A program made the position numbers and the translations under genes. Below, one piece after another: positions 1-10,380 of a stretch of DNA of 64,000 nt. The notes under the pieces are model-generated. The model did not search any database and was not told the DNA's origin. It worked only from the letters and a program-made list of their open reading frames with translations. The DNA is from Tanypteryx hageni (Eukaryota > Arthropoda > Insecta > Odonata > Petaluridae): assembly GCA_028673005.1 (NCBI GenBank), contig CM054114.1, forward strand, positions 21,732,880 to 21,796,879. The letters run 5' to 3'. Within the stretch, counting starts at the first letter, position 1. Each line of letters begins with the position of its first letter.

Positions 1-105
1 GGAGATTTTAATGCCTGTCTGTAGGACGATAGTTAATTGTCTTTCCTGAGGACCAGAATAAAGCCGCCCATTGTTTGACGCTTAATGAAAGTAATGGGGT
101 ATGGA

Positions 106-1213
106 GGCGTTCTTTATCAGTGAAGCGGTAGTAGCGGAACGCCTTATGGGCACGTCTCGTCCGTATCTCTCGTAACTTTCAACTCCTAAACCGCTGGAAG
201 GATTTTTATCAAATTTATTAGAGTGATCGTTATTAAAATTTATCGTCCAATTGTGATTTTGAACTGCATCCTTTAATTTGAACTTCCACTTTACATAATT
301 ACTTTGATAAACTTATACTCGTATCTCGCTAAATGGAATCCGTCAAGCAGCAATTAAATTCAATATCGTTCTCTCCGATGCTCTTATATTATCTGTAAGG
401 TATCGATTTAAAAATTTATTCGGATTGAGGACAACATCTACCAAAATAATCTGCCAGACCACGTAATTACGACTTATAGTTTCGGGGATAAAAATTCGAG
501 AAAATTCCAAGCTTTAAAATCATATATTTTGTTTACATCGTTCGCTACGACGAGTCTATCGGAATAAAAAACAATTACAAACCCAAGCTTTTACATCATC
601 TGTGAGGTATATATTAAAAAATTTGTTTCAATAGAGAACAACCTTTACCACAAAAAAGTCCGCGAGACCACATAATTACGACACATTTTCCGAGATAGAA
701 ATTAAAAAACCGCCAATTCTTTCGATACCGTTCTATAGACACTTGCCATAAAGATCGCCTTTGAAGTCTTTGTGTATTCCATTTATGGAGTATACCGTTC
801 CTTCTTGTTTTCGCTCTCGGACACGCTGGACTCGTATCCCTTTCTGGAACTCCAGGAGGACGATATGGACGCTTGTGTTTGCATGGCAACCGACGCCCGT
901 CTTTTCCCCAACCCACCACTTCTCTAGTTCGCCCACATTTCGACTTTGTCTGTGCCTCGTGCGTTTTGAGGTTCCCTTTATTTTTTAAGCCCGTAAATTT
1001 TTATATCCCCGCAAAACTCATACTGTACAGACTGAGAGGAGTGTTCTTTCAGTGAACAAATATTGCTCGTGGATTTTTATTACTCATGTTACCTTCTTGA
1101 AGTTTATTGCAAATTATATATATATGTTTTGAATTTACGATGTTATGCCGAAGATGTTTTTTCTCGTCAATTTGTTAATTATCGCGAGCGTATTAGTTTC
1201 ACTGGTTTAATCT
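106..1213 (+). repeat. Family G repeat, copy 1 (hairpin head, tandem modules)
   Basis: This is a dispersed repeat whose second copy lies at 16716-17833. From about 317 to 1213 the two copies look nearly identical apart from short indels. It opens with an inverted repeat GGCGTTC (106-112) / GAACGCC (137-143). A CGTCTCGTCCG stretch follows, then a block at 181-217 of the type AACTCnnnAACCGCTGGA, also present in families A and F. Two roughly 209-bp modules, each with a GACCAC(A/G)TAATTACGA box (457, 666), follow. A more G+C-rich part (780-1060) and a TTTCACTGGTTTAATCT end close it. The short minus-strand frame over 614-919 is also open in copy 2, but only because the DNA is so similar. I do not recognise a protein. 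Confidence 0.75.
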
Positions 1214-1590
1214 AGAGACCACATAATTACGAGTTATGATTTCGGAGATACAAATTCGAGAAAATCTCGAGCAAAACATCGCATATTTTGTTTACATCGA
1301 TCTCTAAGTCCGTTTTCGCAAACAACGATTAAAAACCATCTTTTTCTATTCCACGCCCTTATATGTTCAGTAATGTATAGATTAAAAATGGATTCGGATA
1401 GAAAACAACATTTACCACAAGAATGCCCGCGAGACCACATAATTACGAGTTTTAGTTTCGGAGATAAAAATTCGAGAATCGCCCAATCTTTCGATACTGT
1501 TTCATTGGTATTTGCCGTTAAGAACGCCTTTGAAATGCCTGCGTTTTCCATTTATGGAGTATACTTTCCCATCTTGTCATAGGCTTTATT
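1214..1590 (+). repeat. Partial extra family G modules
   Basis: Two further GACCACATAATTACGA boxes occur at 1217 and 1433, spaced 216 bp apart like those in the adjoining copy. They directly follow the TTTAATCT end of the repeat. At that point the copy at 17833 continues into different DNA, so this is a separate truncated piece joined end to end and not part of the shared unit. Confidence 0.6.
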
Positions 1591-1690
1591 CCTTGCAAGT
1601 TTTATTTGCCTTCGTTATCGTTTGATACAAGGTCTCACTCATTAAAGGGAACTCCTGTTTTTTTCTTCTTCGAACTGTCTAATGTATTAG

Positions 1691-2728
1691 CTTAAGTTTT
1701 CTGTTTTATCGTTTTCATTTTTAGAGTGCTGTTTAAATATTGCCGATCCAAAGACGCCGCGCACTTATTTTGCTATCGTTAAAGTTGCTTCGGGTGTTCC
1801 TCAGGGAAGTGTATTGGGCCCTCTGCTCTTCTTAATCTATGTAAATGATATGTGCTCGGTTGTTCGTAGTAAAATTAGGCTTTTCGCCGATGACACCGTT
1901 CTATATAAAGAAATAAAAAATCAGGAGGACCATCAGTCTCTGTGTGAAGACTTAAGAGCCATTTCAGCGTGGTGCAAAGAATGGCAAATCGAAATTAATT
2001 ATACTAAATGTGCCGCAGTCACGTTCTGGAAAAGTAAGAACAAAGATTTAGGTTTCGAATATAAAATAGATGAAATGAGTATTCGACAAGCTGAGTATGT
2101 AAAATATTTAGGAGTAACCATTTGTCGAGATCTTTCGTGGGACATGCACATTCGTCGAGTTATAGGCGCGGCCAACAAGAAACTGGCATTCATAGGTAGA
2201 ATAGTACGGAACACTACAGAGAAAGTACGCGAAACATGCTACTTATCACTGGTAAGACCACAAGTGGAATACGCAGCGAACATATGGGATCCGTACGAGA
2301 AGGGACACATAATTCAACTAGAAAGAGTACAGCGCAGAGCAGCCAGATTTGTAAAACAAAAGTACGAACATAAGGAAAGCGTCACCTCTTTATTGAGCGA
2401 TTTGAACTGGGTATCACTGGAGGACCGTAGATTGCACTCAAGGTTGAAACTTCTAGAGAAATATAGGTCAGAATGTCTAAAAGAGGAGGTAGTGGGAATA
2501 ATTGTGGCACCGACGTATATAGGTAGAAATGATCGAGACGATAAAATACGTGAGATCGATTGTAGGACGGAGCGTTATCTAGGCTCGTTCTTTCCGAGGA
2601 CAATAAGAGATCACAATAGGAAATTTCGAATTGCGTTAGACAATCTTTAGGTAGGATTTGGTGCATTGCACCCCCTGCCACCCACCAACTAGGTGAATTG
2701 CAGGGTAACTTGTAGATGTAGATGTAGA
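1691..2728 (+). mobile_element. CR1/Jockey-like LINE, 5'-truncated copy 1
   Basis: This is a non-LTR retrotransposon fragment containing the C-terminal half of the reverse transcriptase, a short 3' UTR and a (TGTAGA)n tail at about 2711-2728. The 5' truncation lies between 1691, where the open frame starts after a stop, and about 1763, where homology becomes clear. The 3' UTR carries CCCTGC and GCAGGG arms around a CACC/GGTG mini-stem. The copy at 63299-64000 has the same layout, and the one at 52967-53630 has part of it. Truncation from the 5' end is normal for LINEs. The exact clade (CR1, L2 or Jockey) cannot be fixed by eye. Confidence 0.85.
1763..2650 (+). CDS. Reverse transcriptase C-terminal half (LINE ORF2), partial
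   Basis: This frame encodes the palm end, thumb and C-terminal region of a LINE reverse transcriptase, the enzyme that copies element RNA into DNA at a nicked target. Visible motifs in order are SGVPQGSVLGPLLF (from 1790), the catalytic LFADDTVLY with FADD at 1883-1894, KYLGV, LSLVRPQVEYA, RRAARFVK and a terminal FFPRTIRDHN. The endonuclease domain and fingers are missing, so the copy cannot be autonomous. No stop or frameshift interrupts about 296 codons, so the insertion may be young. The frame ends in TAG just before the 3' UTR. No initiator methionine belongs to it because the 5' part is lost. Confidence 0.85.
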   Translation, partial: TYFAIVKVASGVPQGSVLGPLLFLIYVNDMCSVVRSKIRLFADDTVLYKEIKNQEDHQSLCEDLRAISAWCKEWQIEINYTKCAAVTFWKSKNKDLGFEYKIDEMSIRQAEYVKYLGVTICRDLSWDMHIRRVIGAANKKLAFIGRIVRNTTEKVRETCYLSLVRPQVEYAANIWDPYEKGHIIQLERVQRRAARFVKQKYEHKESVTSLLSDLNWVSLEDRRLHSRLKLLEKYRSECLKEEVVGIIVAPTYIGRNDRDDKIREIDCRTERYLGSFFPRTIRDHNRKFRIALDNL

Positions 2729-3221
2729 CTTTGTTTTATGAACAACATCGAACTATTTTTTTAATCACGGAAGAATTTTCACACTTTTTGTTTAGTCGCT
2801 AATTGGAACTCATAAATCTTTACTCCTGACCTTGGTTTTTGCAAGAACAATTTTAATCGTTGTAGTCCCGAAGAAATCGGCATTTTCTCTTTTTACATCT
2901 GGTAGTTTTAAAAATATATATTCTTTTCTTTAAACATTAAGAAATGCGTTGATCCGTGTGTTTTAACACAACAATGCAATTTAAATCTGTTCAGTCAAGT
3001 TTAGGTCTGGTTCGGATTTCATGCGCCGAAAATACTCGTCTTTACTCGAGTTAGTTAGTCCGAGTAAATGGTATTGACGTTCAGTTTTTATTACTGCTTT
3101 AATTTGCATTTGAAAATATTAATTTTTCGGAGTTCAACCGTTAATAACGTTTTTTTTTCAGTTAATAGCTTTTCGTAATAGCCTCCTCATAGGCCTGAGT
3201 TAATGGAATCTTTTCCGCATG
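2729..3221. other. Unassigned DNA
   Basis: This is A+T-rich sequence between the LINE tail and a polypyrimidine tract. I see no gene, repeat end or RNA here. Confidence 0.4.
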
Positions 3222-3355
3222 CTTCCACGGCATTTCTCTCCTTTCTCACTCTCAGCTTCCACTCTTTCTTCTCTTCCTCACAGTCTCCTCCCTCCCCCTT
3301 ACCTACCTCTCTCTCTCTATCCTCCTCCCTCTCGCTCTGTCCCTTTTCCCCTCCA
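3222..3355 (+). repeat. Polypyrimidine tract
   Basis: Nearly all C and T on the + strand over about 130 bp. Open frames on both strands across it (around 3187-3403) exist only because pyrimidine runs contain no stop codons. I do not call them genes. Confidence 0.7.
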
Positions 3356-5008
3356 AGTGGTGGCTTTGGTGCCGTTTGTTTAGCGAAGGCCCCGCTCACG
3401 TGATTGGCGAATCATTTTTTCGACGTAAGTGGTCAGGTCCACCAGGCTAAAAAACAAATGGCGATTCAATTCGCAGGACATTAAACCACTCTTCAAAACC
3501 TTTTTTACTATACTAATTACGCCACCGGTGGTTTTTTACCGTCATTACTCGCCCTTAATGATTTATCAAACTGCCAAATCCAAAACATTGCTGCGTTTTT
3601 TTGTCCAGAATAATTTCAGCGTGGCTCGTTAATCGTCATGCTTGGCATTTTCAGGAAGACTCACGAGTTTATAAAAAAAACTACACCTCTTCTCACTCTC
3701 TCCGACCATATGTCTGCGCACATTTACATGTATTTAGATCGGGTAAAATAGGCAACTGGTTTGGTTGCTGAGACCCTCAAAGCGCTTCGATAAGGCTTCT
3801 AATTTGATATGCGAATTCATAAATTGCGGTGGGTTGAAATAGTGGGTCACTTTACCGCTGAGAACGCTTAAATACGTTGCCAATTACCCCAAAACCGCTC
3901 ATAATCCGAAAACATTTCGGTAAGTTTATTTCGTATCACTAAGCCCAATAAAGTAGCGAATTAAAATCAAACAAGACTTCTGTTGACGTCACCAAGTGGC
4001 TGAAAAAATCGTTCTTTGGTGGAATTTTATCAAACAAAAGATTGAATATTAGAATAAATATTTGGTCGATCCCTAAGGAAGCTAAATGCATACTTTTTGA
4101 AGTTAGGAATTTAAACTTTTCGATTCTTTTAAGAACAGTATTAGATTCATGTTTGAGTTATAGCTAAATATCGCTTAAGGTTTAATAATAGGCGCTATAT
4201 TTTAAGATTCTCTACTTTAAAGTAACGTTAATAACGTAAATTTTCGTCGTCGTTTTCAAGACTAAATTTCCTCGTATGAATTATGTAATCTACTTGGTTT
4301 CAGAAAAAATCAACATGGATACGTTATCCCCAACTTTACCTTAAAAAGTTTCACTATTTTTTACATTTCAGCCACTTTTAGGAAATTCAGATTTTAAAAA
4401 TCATGCTCAAGGTTGTTTCTTATGATCCAAGCATTTAAGATTATCCTGACTTGCTATTTTTGACCTTAGAAGAAGGAAAAGATTTTAAAAATATATTTTT
4501 CAATGATCTTTCAATACTGAAGTCAGAACTTCTATTTTTGCCGGTTCTATTCACTTCCCTACGGGTGAAATGGTTCTATTCGATTACGAATCGCCAGATG
4601 TATTGTGACCCAGCTGTACTCTGACGCCCGATTTATATTTACCTTATTATAGCAATTGGAAAAGCTATTCTATCATTGCTATTTCACCTGTTAGCTGTGC
4701 ACGTTATTCTTGCCGGAGATTTGTAGGTTATTGATGCTCAAAGAGTGGCGAGGTGTTTAGGAGCTGGTGGTGCGTGGGAATCAGTTGCGTGGGTTAGGCC
4801 GAAGGTGAAAATTGGCGGTTTGCGCTGCTCCTCCCGTGGAATTTCAAGTTTTCACTCACGTCCCGCGTAAGGTTAAGCCAGTTTCCTTCCTCCGTAGACT
4901 CCATTTTGGATGGACGACCGATGTTGGGAAGGGCAGGAAGAAATTCTTTCGTTTCTAAGGAGCGCTGTTTTGACCTGATGCTCTTTTTTCTTGTCAGTTA
5001 CTCTACAC
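3356..5008. other. Unassigned A+T-rich DNA
   Basis: No supported gene or repeat boundary is visible. Short frames here lack homology that I can recognise. Confidence 0.35.
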
Positions 5009-5181
5009 CAGCGGTTTTAAAACATTACAAAACCGCGCCCTTCCTCACCTAAGAAAACTCGATTTGCGCCTCCCTCCAAATCATGTCCTCTTAAAGTTCA
5101 TAAGCAATATCTACCGAACTTATAATTTCCATTAATGAAACCACCTTGAGAGAAAACATGGACGCAAACTATGTCATAGAC
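5009..5181 (+). mobile_element. Possible left end of a hAT element
   Basis: CAGCGGTTTTAAAAC at 5009 resembles the left end of hAT elements. The preceding 8 bp CTCTACAC have the nnnTAnnn form of the other insertions here. I could not find a matching right end, so this is tentative. Confidence 0.3.
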
Positions 5182-5693
5182 CAGTGGTGTCCTACAGAAT
5201 TTTCAGGTTCGCCACACTTGTGAACTGATCAGCCTTTTCGCCACATAATTTAAAATATAAACATTATATGTAGGGATTAATTTAAATAAAGGGTTTCAGT
5301 GATATACAATAATGATTTAAATTATTTATTAGTAAAATAAATCATTATATTCAAACATTAAATTATAATGTGATTTGTCCAAGTAGCGCACAGAAATTTG
5401 GAATAAAATCTACACTAATTGTAAGTAGCAGCGGCAGCCGGGCGTTAGAAGGCGCGAATCATTATTGTGCGTCACTGTGGCCTTGTTTTTGTGTAAAGCC
5501 CTATTTATAAAAATGATATTTTTTATTATGATGCCAAAAGGCCGTTGTATGTACTACAACCCTGATATATACAAATGTAGCACTATGTGATTTAATAAAC
5601 TAATACAAAATAGCAGACAGTAGACTCTGGGCATCAATTTGCCGCATATTAATGGCCGAATCGCCGCAAGTGGCGATGAGGTTGGACGGGATG
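5182..5693. mobile_element. hAT miniature element with perfect 8-bp duplication
   Basis: This 512-bp segment is flanked by the same 8 bp, TCATAGAC (5174-5181 and 5694-5701). It begins CAGTGGTGTCC. Its right end, read on the minus strand, begins CATCCCGTCCAACC with GCCACTTGC further in. The left end likewise has GCCACACTTG, so the ends are imperfect inverted repeats. There is no coding capacity, so it is a non-autonomous (MITE-like) copy. The duplication has the nnnTAnnn form. Confidence 0.65.
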
Positions 5694-5874
5694 TCATAGA
5701 CACTTGTGGGCTAGAATTTGACTGGTGCATATTATAGGTCTCACGATTACTGTGGTTTAAACATACAGTAAATATAGGTCGAATCTTTTGCGTCCTCTCC
5801 GACCTATCCACCTCCTTTTGTGCGCGCCTGTAAATGAATAAGATCTTATAGATTGCGAAACATTTTACGTTGAC

Positions 5875-5992
5875 GAAATCGATATTGGGAATAATTTTGA
5901 CTGAAAAAAATTGTGCTGTGACCGGAAATCCAACCCGGGTCTTCCACTTGCCGGGCGGATATTCTACCACTGAACTATCGTAGCAGATTATT
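5875..5992 (-). repeat. tRNA-Gly-like SINE, minus copy
   Basis: On the minus strand the sequence carries an A-box-like AGTTCAGTGGTAGAATAT and a B-box-like ACCCGGGTTGGATTTCC at tRNA spacing, as in tRNA-Gly. A shared body follows (CAAAATTATTCCCAA). It is a tRNA-derived SINE and not a tRNA gene: the B box has GGTTGGA in place of GGTTCGA, and the SINE-like body continues after the tRNA part. It lies head to head with the copy at 6024-6125. Confidence 0.7.
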
Positions 5993-6023
5993 CTTCCCGT
6001 TTCTGACCCAACTAAGGAAAACA

Positions 6024-6125
6024 CCCGCTATGATAAGTTCAGAGGTAGAATATTCGTCCGGCAAGTGGATTCCCGGTCATAGAAGAATTATTTCCTGTTT
6101 CAAAATTATTCCCAAAATTGCAGCT
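6024..6125 (+). repeat. tRNA-Gly-like SINE, plus copy
   Basis: The A-box region AAGTTCAGAGGTAGAATATT, the middle CCGGCAAGTGGA and the body CAAAATTATTCCCAA match the minus copy immediately upstream. About 20 bp of the T-arm half are missing compared with that copy. The two 5' ends face each other across about 30 bp, so a transcript through both could fold into a long hairpin. Confidence 0.65.
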
Positions 6126-7489
6126 TATGCCTATCTGCATAGGGTCTTTAGATCACATTATTACATCGAAATCGATATTATTCGATGTAATTCGATCTTA
6201 TTAGGCTCAGATCTTGATTTTGTCTGTGTAGTATACATATGTGTACTGAAATGAGAGTTCGAGAATTTTCGCGGCTCGATTGACGACGCTTCCAAAGTTA
6301 GTCATCCTGCTTAGATTTAGCAACTCTCCGATGCCTTATCATGACACAGCCTGACATTTCTATTCCTTATAAGTCTTCCAAGGCTAGCGAAAATGCAAAT
6401 TACAAGTACGGAGTGCGTGATCGCGTTATTAAGGGAATCGCGAAACGATCGAAGGTGTTGAAACCCATTTGATGATCGATTTGAAGCGAAAAGAAATTTA
6501 AGTGTCGTTATAAACGTGTGGAGGATGGCCGAGTAAACGAATGATTTATTGCATTGAGGAGTTGATGCGATAAATGCAGAAGAATAGGCGCATGTATCCG
6601 ATTTTAAGGCATTTTTTCTGCCAAAGTCGAATGTAAAACTAGATGAACAATCGATCTCCAAAGAACGCCTGTCTAATAGCAACAGAGGATTTCCACGTAA
6701 ACTGATTGTGAGCGGGTGTGAGCAATAAGTGATTGAAGTTCCTCGGTGTGTATCAACGCTGGTGAAGAATAAGACATATCTAATTCTTTTATATTTTGGA
6801 AGATTCGTATCTCTTCGAATATTCATGTCACGTTGTTACTTAACATTTTTGTAACTTTCTCATGCGCGATATCCGAGACGAATAGAATGTTTTTATATTT
6901 CAAGCGCTGATGAGTGGCGATTTTAAGTGCTTCTGACTGAATAAGACGTCCCTTTGTTTTAACAGGGTGTTGAAAACGCAACGATACTTTTAGTTGTTGG
7001 AATCGACGTTTTTTATGTTTTAGGAATAAGCCACTCATTTTCGACTCGGAGTGTAATAGCCAGGCGCGGGAAATGTCTCATTCTTAATAAAATAGACTCG
7101 TGCGTTTTCATTTTGTATCTTTCAGCTCATTCAGTGCATACTAAAATAAAAACAACGGCTGAACTAACCAATGTGCCTAGGCATGTTGGATTGTCGGTGT
7201 ATGTGAGAAAAGACTTGCGCTTAATAAAGTTAAAATACATCTAATTTCATGAATAATATTTATTAATTTTGTGCACCAAACGTTCTTTTTCACTAAAAAA
7301 AATTCGTGTTTTATTCTAACGGGAGCTCTTCCTCTGCCGAAATATAAAAGTGATAAGAATACCCGTAAGTGGTGGTATGTGGCAAAGATTTTCCACTTGG
7401 ACTCGTTCACTTTCAATTAGATATCCGCGTTATACTCAAAGTCAACACACCTGAGTTCCTTGCTGCTGTTCGCTCTCAAACATCTATCT
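6126..7489. other. Unassigned DNA
   Basis: No gene or repeat end is supported. A 169-codon minus frame (6317-6826) has no recognisable domain. I treat it as chance. Confidence 0.35.
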
Positions 7490-8094
7490 CAGTGGTGCCC
7501 AACTCTTTCACTGACGGGCCGCATCGATGGTTGCGAATCCCTCGGCGGGCCGCATTGGAAGTTGCCAGTTCTTCTGGAGGCCGGATTAGATCTTAAATCA
7601 GAAGTTTTCTATATAATCTGAGGCAGGGGCGGACTGGCCATATAACCTTCCGGTGCAATCACCGGGCCGGTAAGTCCAATTGCTGGTCTGCTGAAACTTA
7701 TGTTATTTTCTGTTTCAACGAGTCATTCTTATCCATTAGAAAGTTTTCTCTCCATTATATTACTTGATTTTCAATAAGATTTGATCCACTCTCCGCTAAT
7801 AGTGAAATGGGAGGAGGTTTGGGCCGGTTCACCTCACAAATTACCGGGCCGTTTTATGCCTCTCAGTCCCCTCCCCCTATTCTGAGGTGCCATATAAGTG
7901 AAAATCAAGTCTAAATAAGGTTTTCATGGCTAAAATTTCAATATTTAAAGTTTTATTATCAAAATTTTCAAAAAAATGTACGAGTTTGTAGGTTGCATTT
8001 TTCGGATTCCTTTTTCGCCATAGCTTCGCGGGCCGCACATAAACCCTTCTCGGGCCGCATTTGGTCAGCGGGCCGTAGTTTGGGCATCACTGAA
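7490..8094. mobile_element. hAT miniature element (outer of a nested pair)
   Basis: The left end is CAGTGGTGCCCAACTCTTTC. The right end on the minus strand contains CAGTGATGCCCAAACTACGG. GGGCCGCA blocks repeat inside both ends. The flanks are ATCTATCT (7482-7489) and TTCTATCT (8095-8102), seven of eight identical and of nnnTAnnn form. A second miniature (7624-7879) sits inside. No transposase is present. Confidence 0.75.
7624..7879. mobile_element. Miniature element nested in the hAT miniature
   Basis: The ends are CAGGGGCGGACTGGCC and, on the minus strand, AGGGGGAGGGGACTGAG. The flanks ATCTGAGG (7616-7623) and TTCTGAGG (7880-7887) differ at one base, giving an 8-bp duplication. It is 256 bp with no coding sequence. 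CCGGGCCGG and ACCGGGCCG blocks lie near the two ends. Its target lacks the central TA of the other hAT copies, so it may use a different transposase. Confidence 0.6.
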
Positions 8095-8221
8095 TTCTAT
8101 CTCTAAGTAGATCAAAATCGCCTCCGAATGTTTCTTTCGCTACCTGCCAGTCGCTATTACACCGCTTTTAGAATGCTTCCTGTTTCTAAGGAATAGAAAA
8201 CGGTCCACGGGAGATGTAGTG

Positions 8222-8460
8222 GTGGTCCTCTTCCCTCCCCTCCCCCCTCTTCCTTCCCCTCCCTCTTCCTTCCGGCCCCCTCCCTCCCCTCCTCCAACGA
8301 CCGACTCCCTCACTCTCACCCGTTCTAGACCGAATGAAACTAGCTTTTCCCTTGACCTTCATTCGCCCACTTCCTGCCCACGCCTCCCACCTCCCTTCTC
8401 CCCCTCTCTCCCCCACCCCCTCCTCCCCCCCGCCCGCCCGCCCTGGCCGACAAAAAGCAT
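8222..8460 (+). repeat. Polypyrimidine tract
   Basis: A long run of C and T on the + strand, interrupted by a few purines. The 225-codon plus frame that starts here (8219-8896) owes its length to the lack of stops in pyrimidine DNA. Confidence 0.7.
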
Positions 8461-8499
8461 CTCGCATCATCCACTCTCACATTCATCCCATTTTCGTTC

Positions 8500-8830
8500 A
8501 TACACAGCATTCGACGGATCACTTTCGCGTTGCCGTCTCTCGCTCCGCCGCGATGCTACTTCTCCCGTTGGATTCTTTCGTGAAGATCGCGACCTGCGAC
8601 CTCGGCGTGCCTTCTTCGGACGGAGATTTTTGTCTCGCGACGCGCGCAACTGGGTCGCGTACTTTCTAAATCGGGTTCGCTCCGAGGGTTCCTCTCGTTC
8701 TCGGCGGACGGGATCGCTTTTTACGGCGAAAGAAGTGTCCGGGTGCGCCCTCGTTTCTTCTTGTCGAGTTCTCGAATCTCAGGGGAGAGTTAAATGCAGA
8801 AGTTCTCGAACTGTGGATTCGCCGTATGAG
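8500..8830. other. CpG-dense G+C-rich segment
   Basis: This stretch is far richer in G+C and in CpG (runs such as CGCGACGCGCGCAAC) than its surroundings, and no repeat is recognisable in it. It could be a promoter or 5' exon of a host gene, but I see no TATA box, clear splice site or conserved protein. The plus frame through it is Arg/Ser-rich and unconvincing. Confidence 0.3.
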
Positions 8831-9012
8831 GGCCGCGTGATTAAAAAAACAAATTTAAAACTAGAAGCGTATTTGAAACTGCCCTCGCGGTCTTAAATCC
8901 GTTATATATTTCAGCTACAAAGATGTTGGTCGATGTTGGTCCGTTGTTACGATATTTAGTTCTAGTGGGTGGTCCGTGAATGGGAAGAAGATGGAGAACC
9001 CATCGGCTAGGG

Positions 9013-9285
9013 CAGGGGTGGGCAAACCACGGCCCGCGATGCCAATATGAAAGCGAAGCGTAATATAAAATATAGTTAATTTCATATTTTTAGCTTAAAA
9101 TTATGGCCAAAAAACCTTATGGGGGTAACATATTATTTATTATTGATTTTCACTCGCATTATCTCAAATAACTTCCGATGTGAACCGTAACGTGGCCCGC
9201 CGAATAATTTTCATGTGTTAATGCGGCCCGTCTAAGAAGCTGCAACTGTTAATGCGGCCCGCCACGTAAAAAGTGTCCACCACTG
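9013..9285. mobile_element. hAT miniature element, first of two in one target
   Basis: The left end is CAGGGGTGGGCAAACCACGG. The right end on the minus strand is CAGTGGTGGACACTTTTTAC with GCGGGCCGCATT blocks inside. The flanks are GGCTAGGG (9005-9012) and GCCTAAGG (9286-9293), six of eight the same. Confidence 0.7.
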
Positions 9286-9293
9286 GCCTAAGG

Positions 9294-9515
9294 CATGCGG
9301 CTCTTTTCACCATTCAGAGGCGTGTCGTTTTTCAATAAGACAGAACACAATGACATAGTGTAACTTGAGACGTGTTGGGGATGGACTAAGGGACATGCAT
9401 TATATCTGAATTGCTTCTTATATAGGTTGTTTTACTGTTCGTAAATTTATGAGCACAGCATGCGGCTCTCGAACTTCTAAAGATTATCGTATGCGGCTCC
9501 GTATGGTCACCGTTG
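9294..9515. mobile_element. hAT miniature element, second of two in one target
   Basis: The right end on the minus strand is CAACGGTGACCATACGGAGC followed by CGCATAC. Internal GCATGCGGCTCT blocks match the same family. The flanks GCCTAAGG (9286) and GCCTAGGG (9516) differ at one base. The left terminus looks eroded. It shares its left 8-mer with the right 8-mer of the preceding element. Confidence 0.6.
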
Positions 9516-10380
9516 GCCTAGGGTTTTGAAGAGGCGACGTTCCGATGTATGAAATCGCAAAAGTAGACTCTGACACTGAAAGCAGTTCATAATCTACTTA
9601 TTCTTAAATTCTACGCAGGTTTAAGCTGCCGCGATCGCTTAACATTACTGGAGCATATGCCAGTGGGAATATATTTAGAAGCACGATTTAATGTGACAGA
9701 ATCCCAACCTTGTCTCAGTTTAATTTCGATTACATTCGTTGAATCAATTTTTCAAGAGAAACTTCACTTCGACGTGTTTTGTTTTAATTCTGGAACAGGT
9801 CTCGTGTGTATCATTGGCGAACTATTTATTTATTTTGTTCTTCCCTTTGAAGAAATCCTGTCGCGGTTTTATTTTAAGCTTTAACTGGGGCACTCGGAAG
9901 GTCAAAAATAACTCCTTAATAAATACCTTAAACGTTATCAGTTTAGTTGCATCCACAAATCCACCCCGGGGCATTATCCCGTCCGCTTGGAATCCCGCGA
10001 GGCATTTGGCCTCACGCTGAGATAAGCGTATTTTTGAAGATTCACGGAGTTAACCGAGTGTGTCGATGCTGTTTGTAATTTTGTGACCAAAAAGGCCTCC
10101 GAGCCGACGCTGCGGCCGAGGAGCTAATGACGCCCTCGGTTCGTCACGAGCGTCCTTAAAGTAAGCGAGGGAATGAGAGACTTAGATTTTGTATCCCTTT
10201 GCTTCGCTGTCACAACTCGTCGTGCGCCGTCTCGGTGTCGAAATAGATTCGGGTCCAGAAAAAATGAAGAAAGCCGAGAAAAAGTGGTCGTAAAAAAAGA
10301 CGTGTGAAGTGTTAAGTAAAGTTGAGATTAAAGTGGTTTAGACTCTTAACGATAAAGGGACGCTAAGGACAATCGCCAAG
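9516..10380. other. Unassigned DNA with a CpG-rich patch
   Basis: Around 10080-10260 the sequence is G+C- and CpG-rich, without a supported exon. The rest shows nothing recognisable. Confidence 0.3.

Noticed and set aside
614..919. A minus-strand frame that is also open at 17307-17522.
   Set aside because: The two stretches are nearly identical DNA from one repeat family, so the shared frame is no evidence for coding. The frames diverge at each indel.
5554..6024. A 156-codon minus frame.
   Set aside because: It begins in a tRNA-derived SINE and runs into a hAT miniature. No protein family is recognisable.
8219..8896. A 225-codon plus-strand frame.
   Set aside because: Its first third runs through a polypyrimidine tract that cannot contain stops, and the rest is Arg/Ser-rich without a domain.
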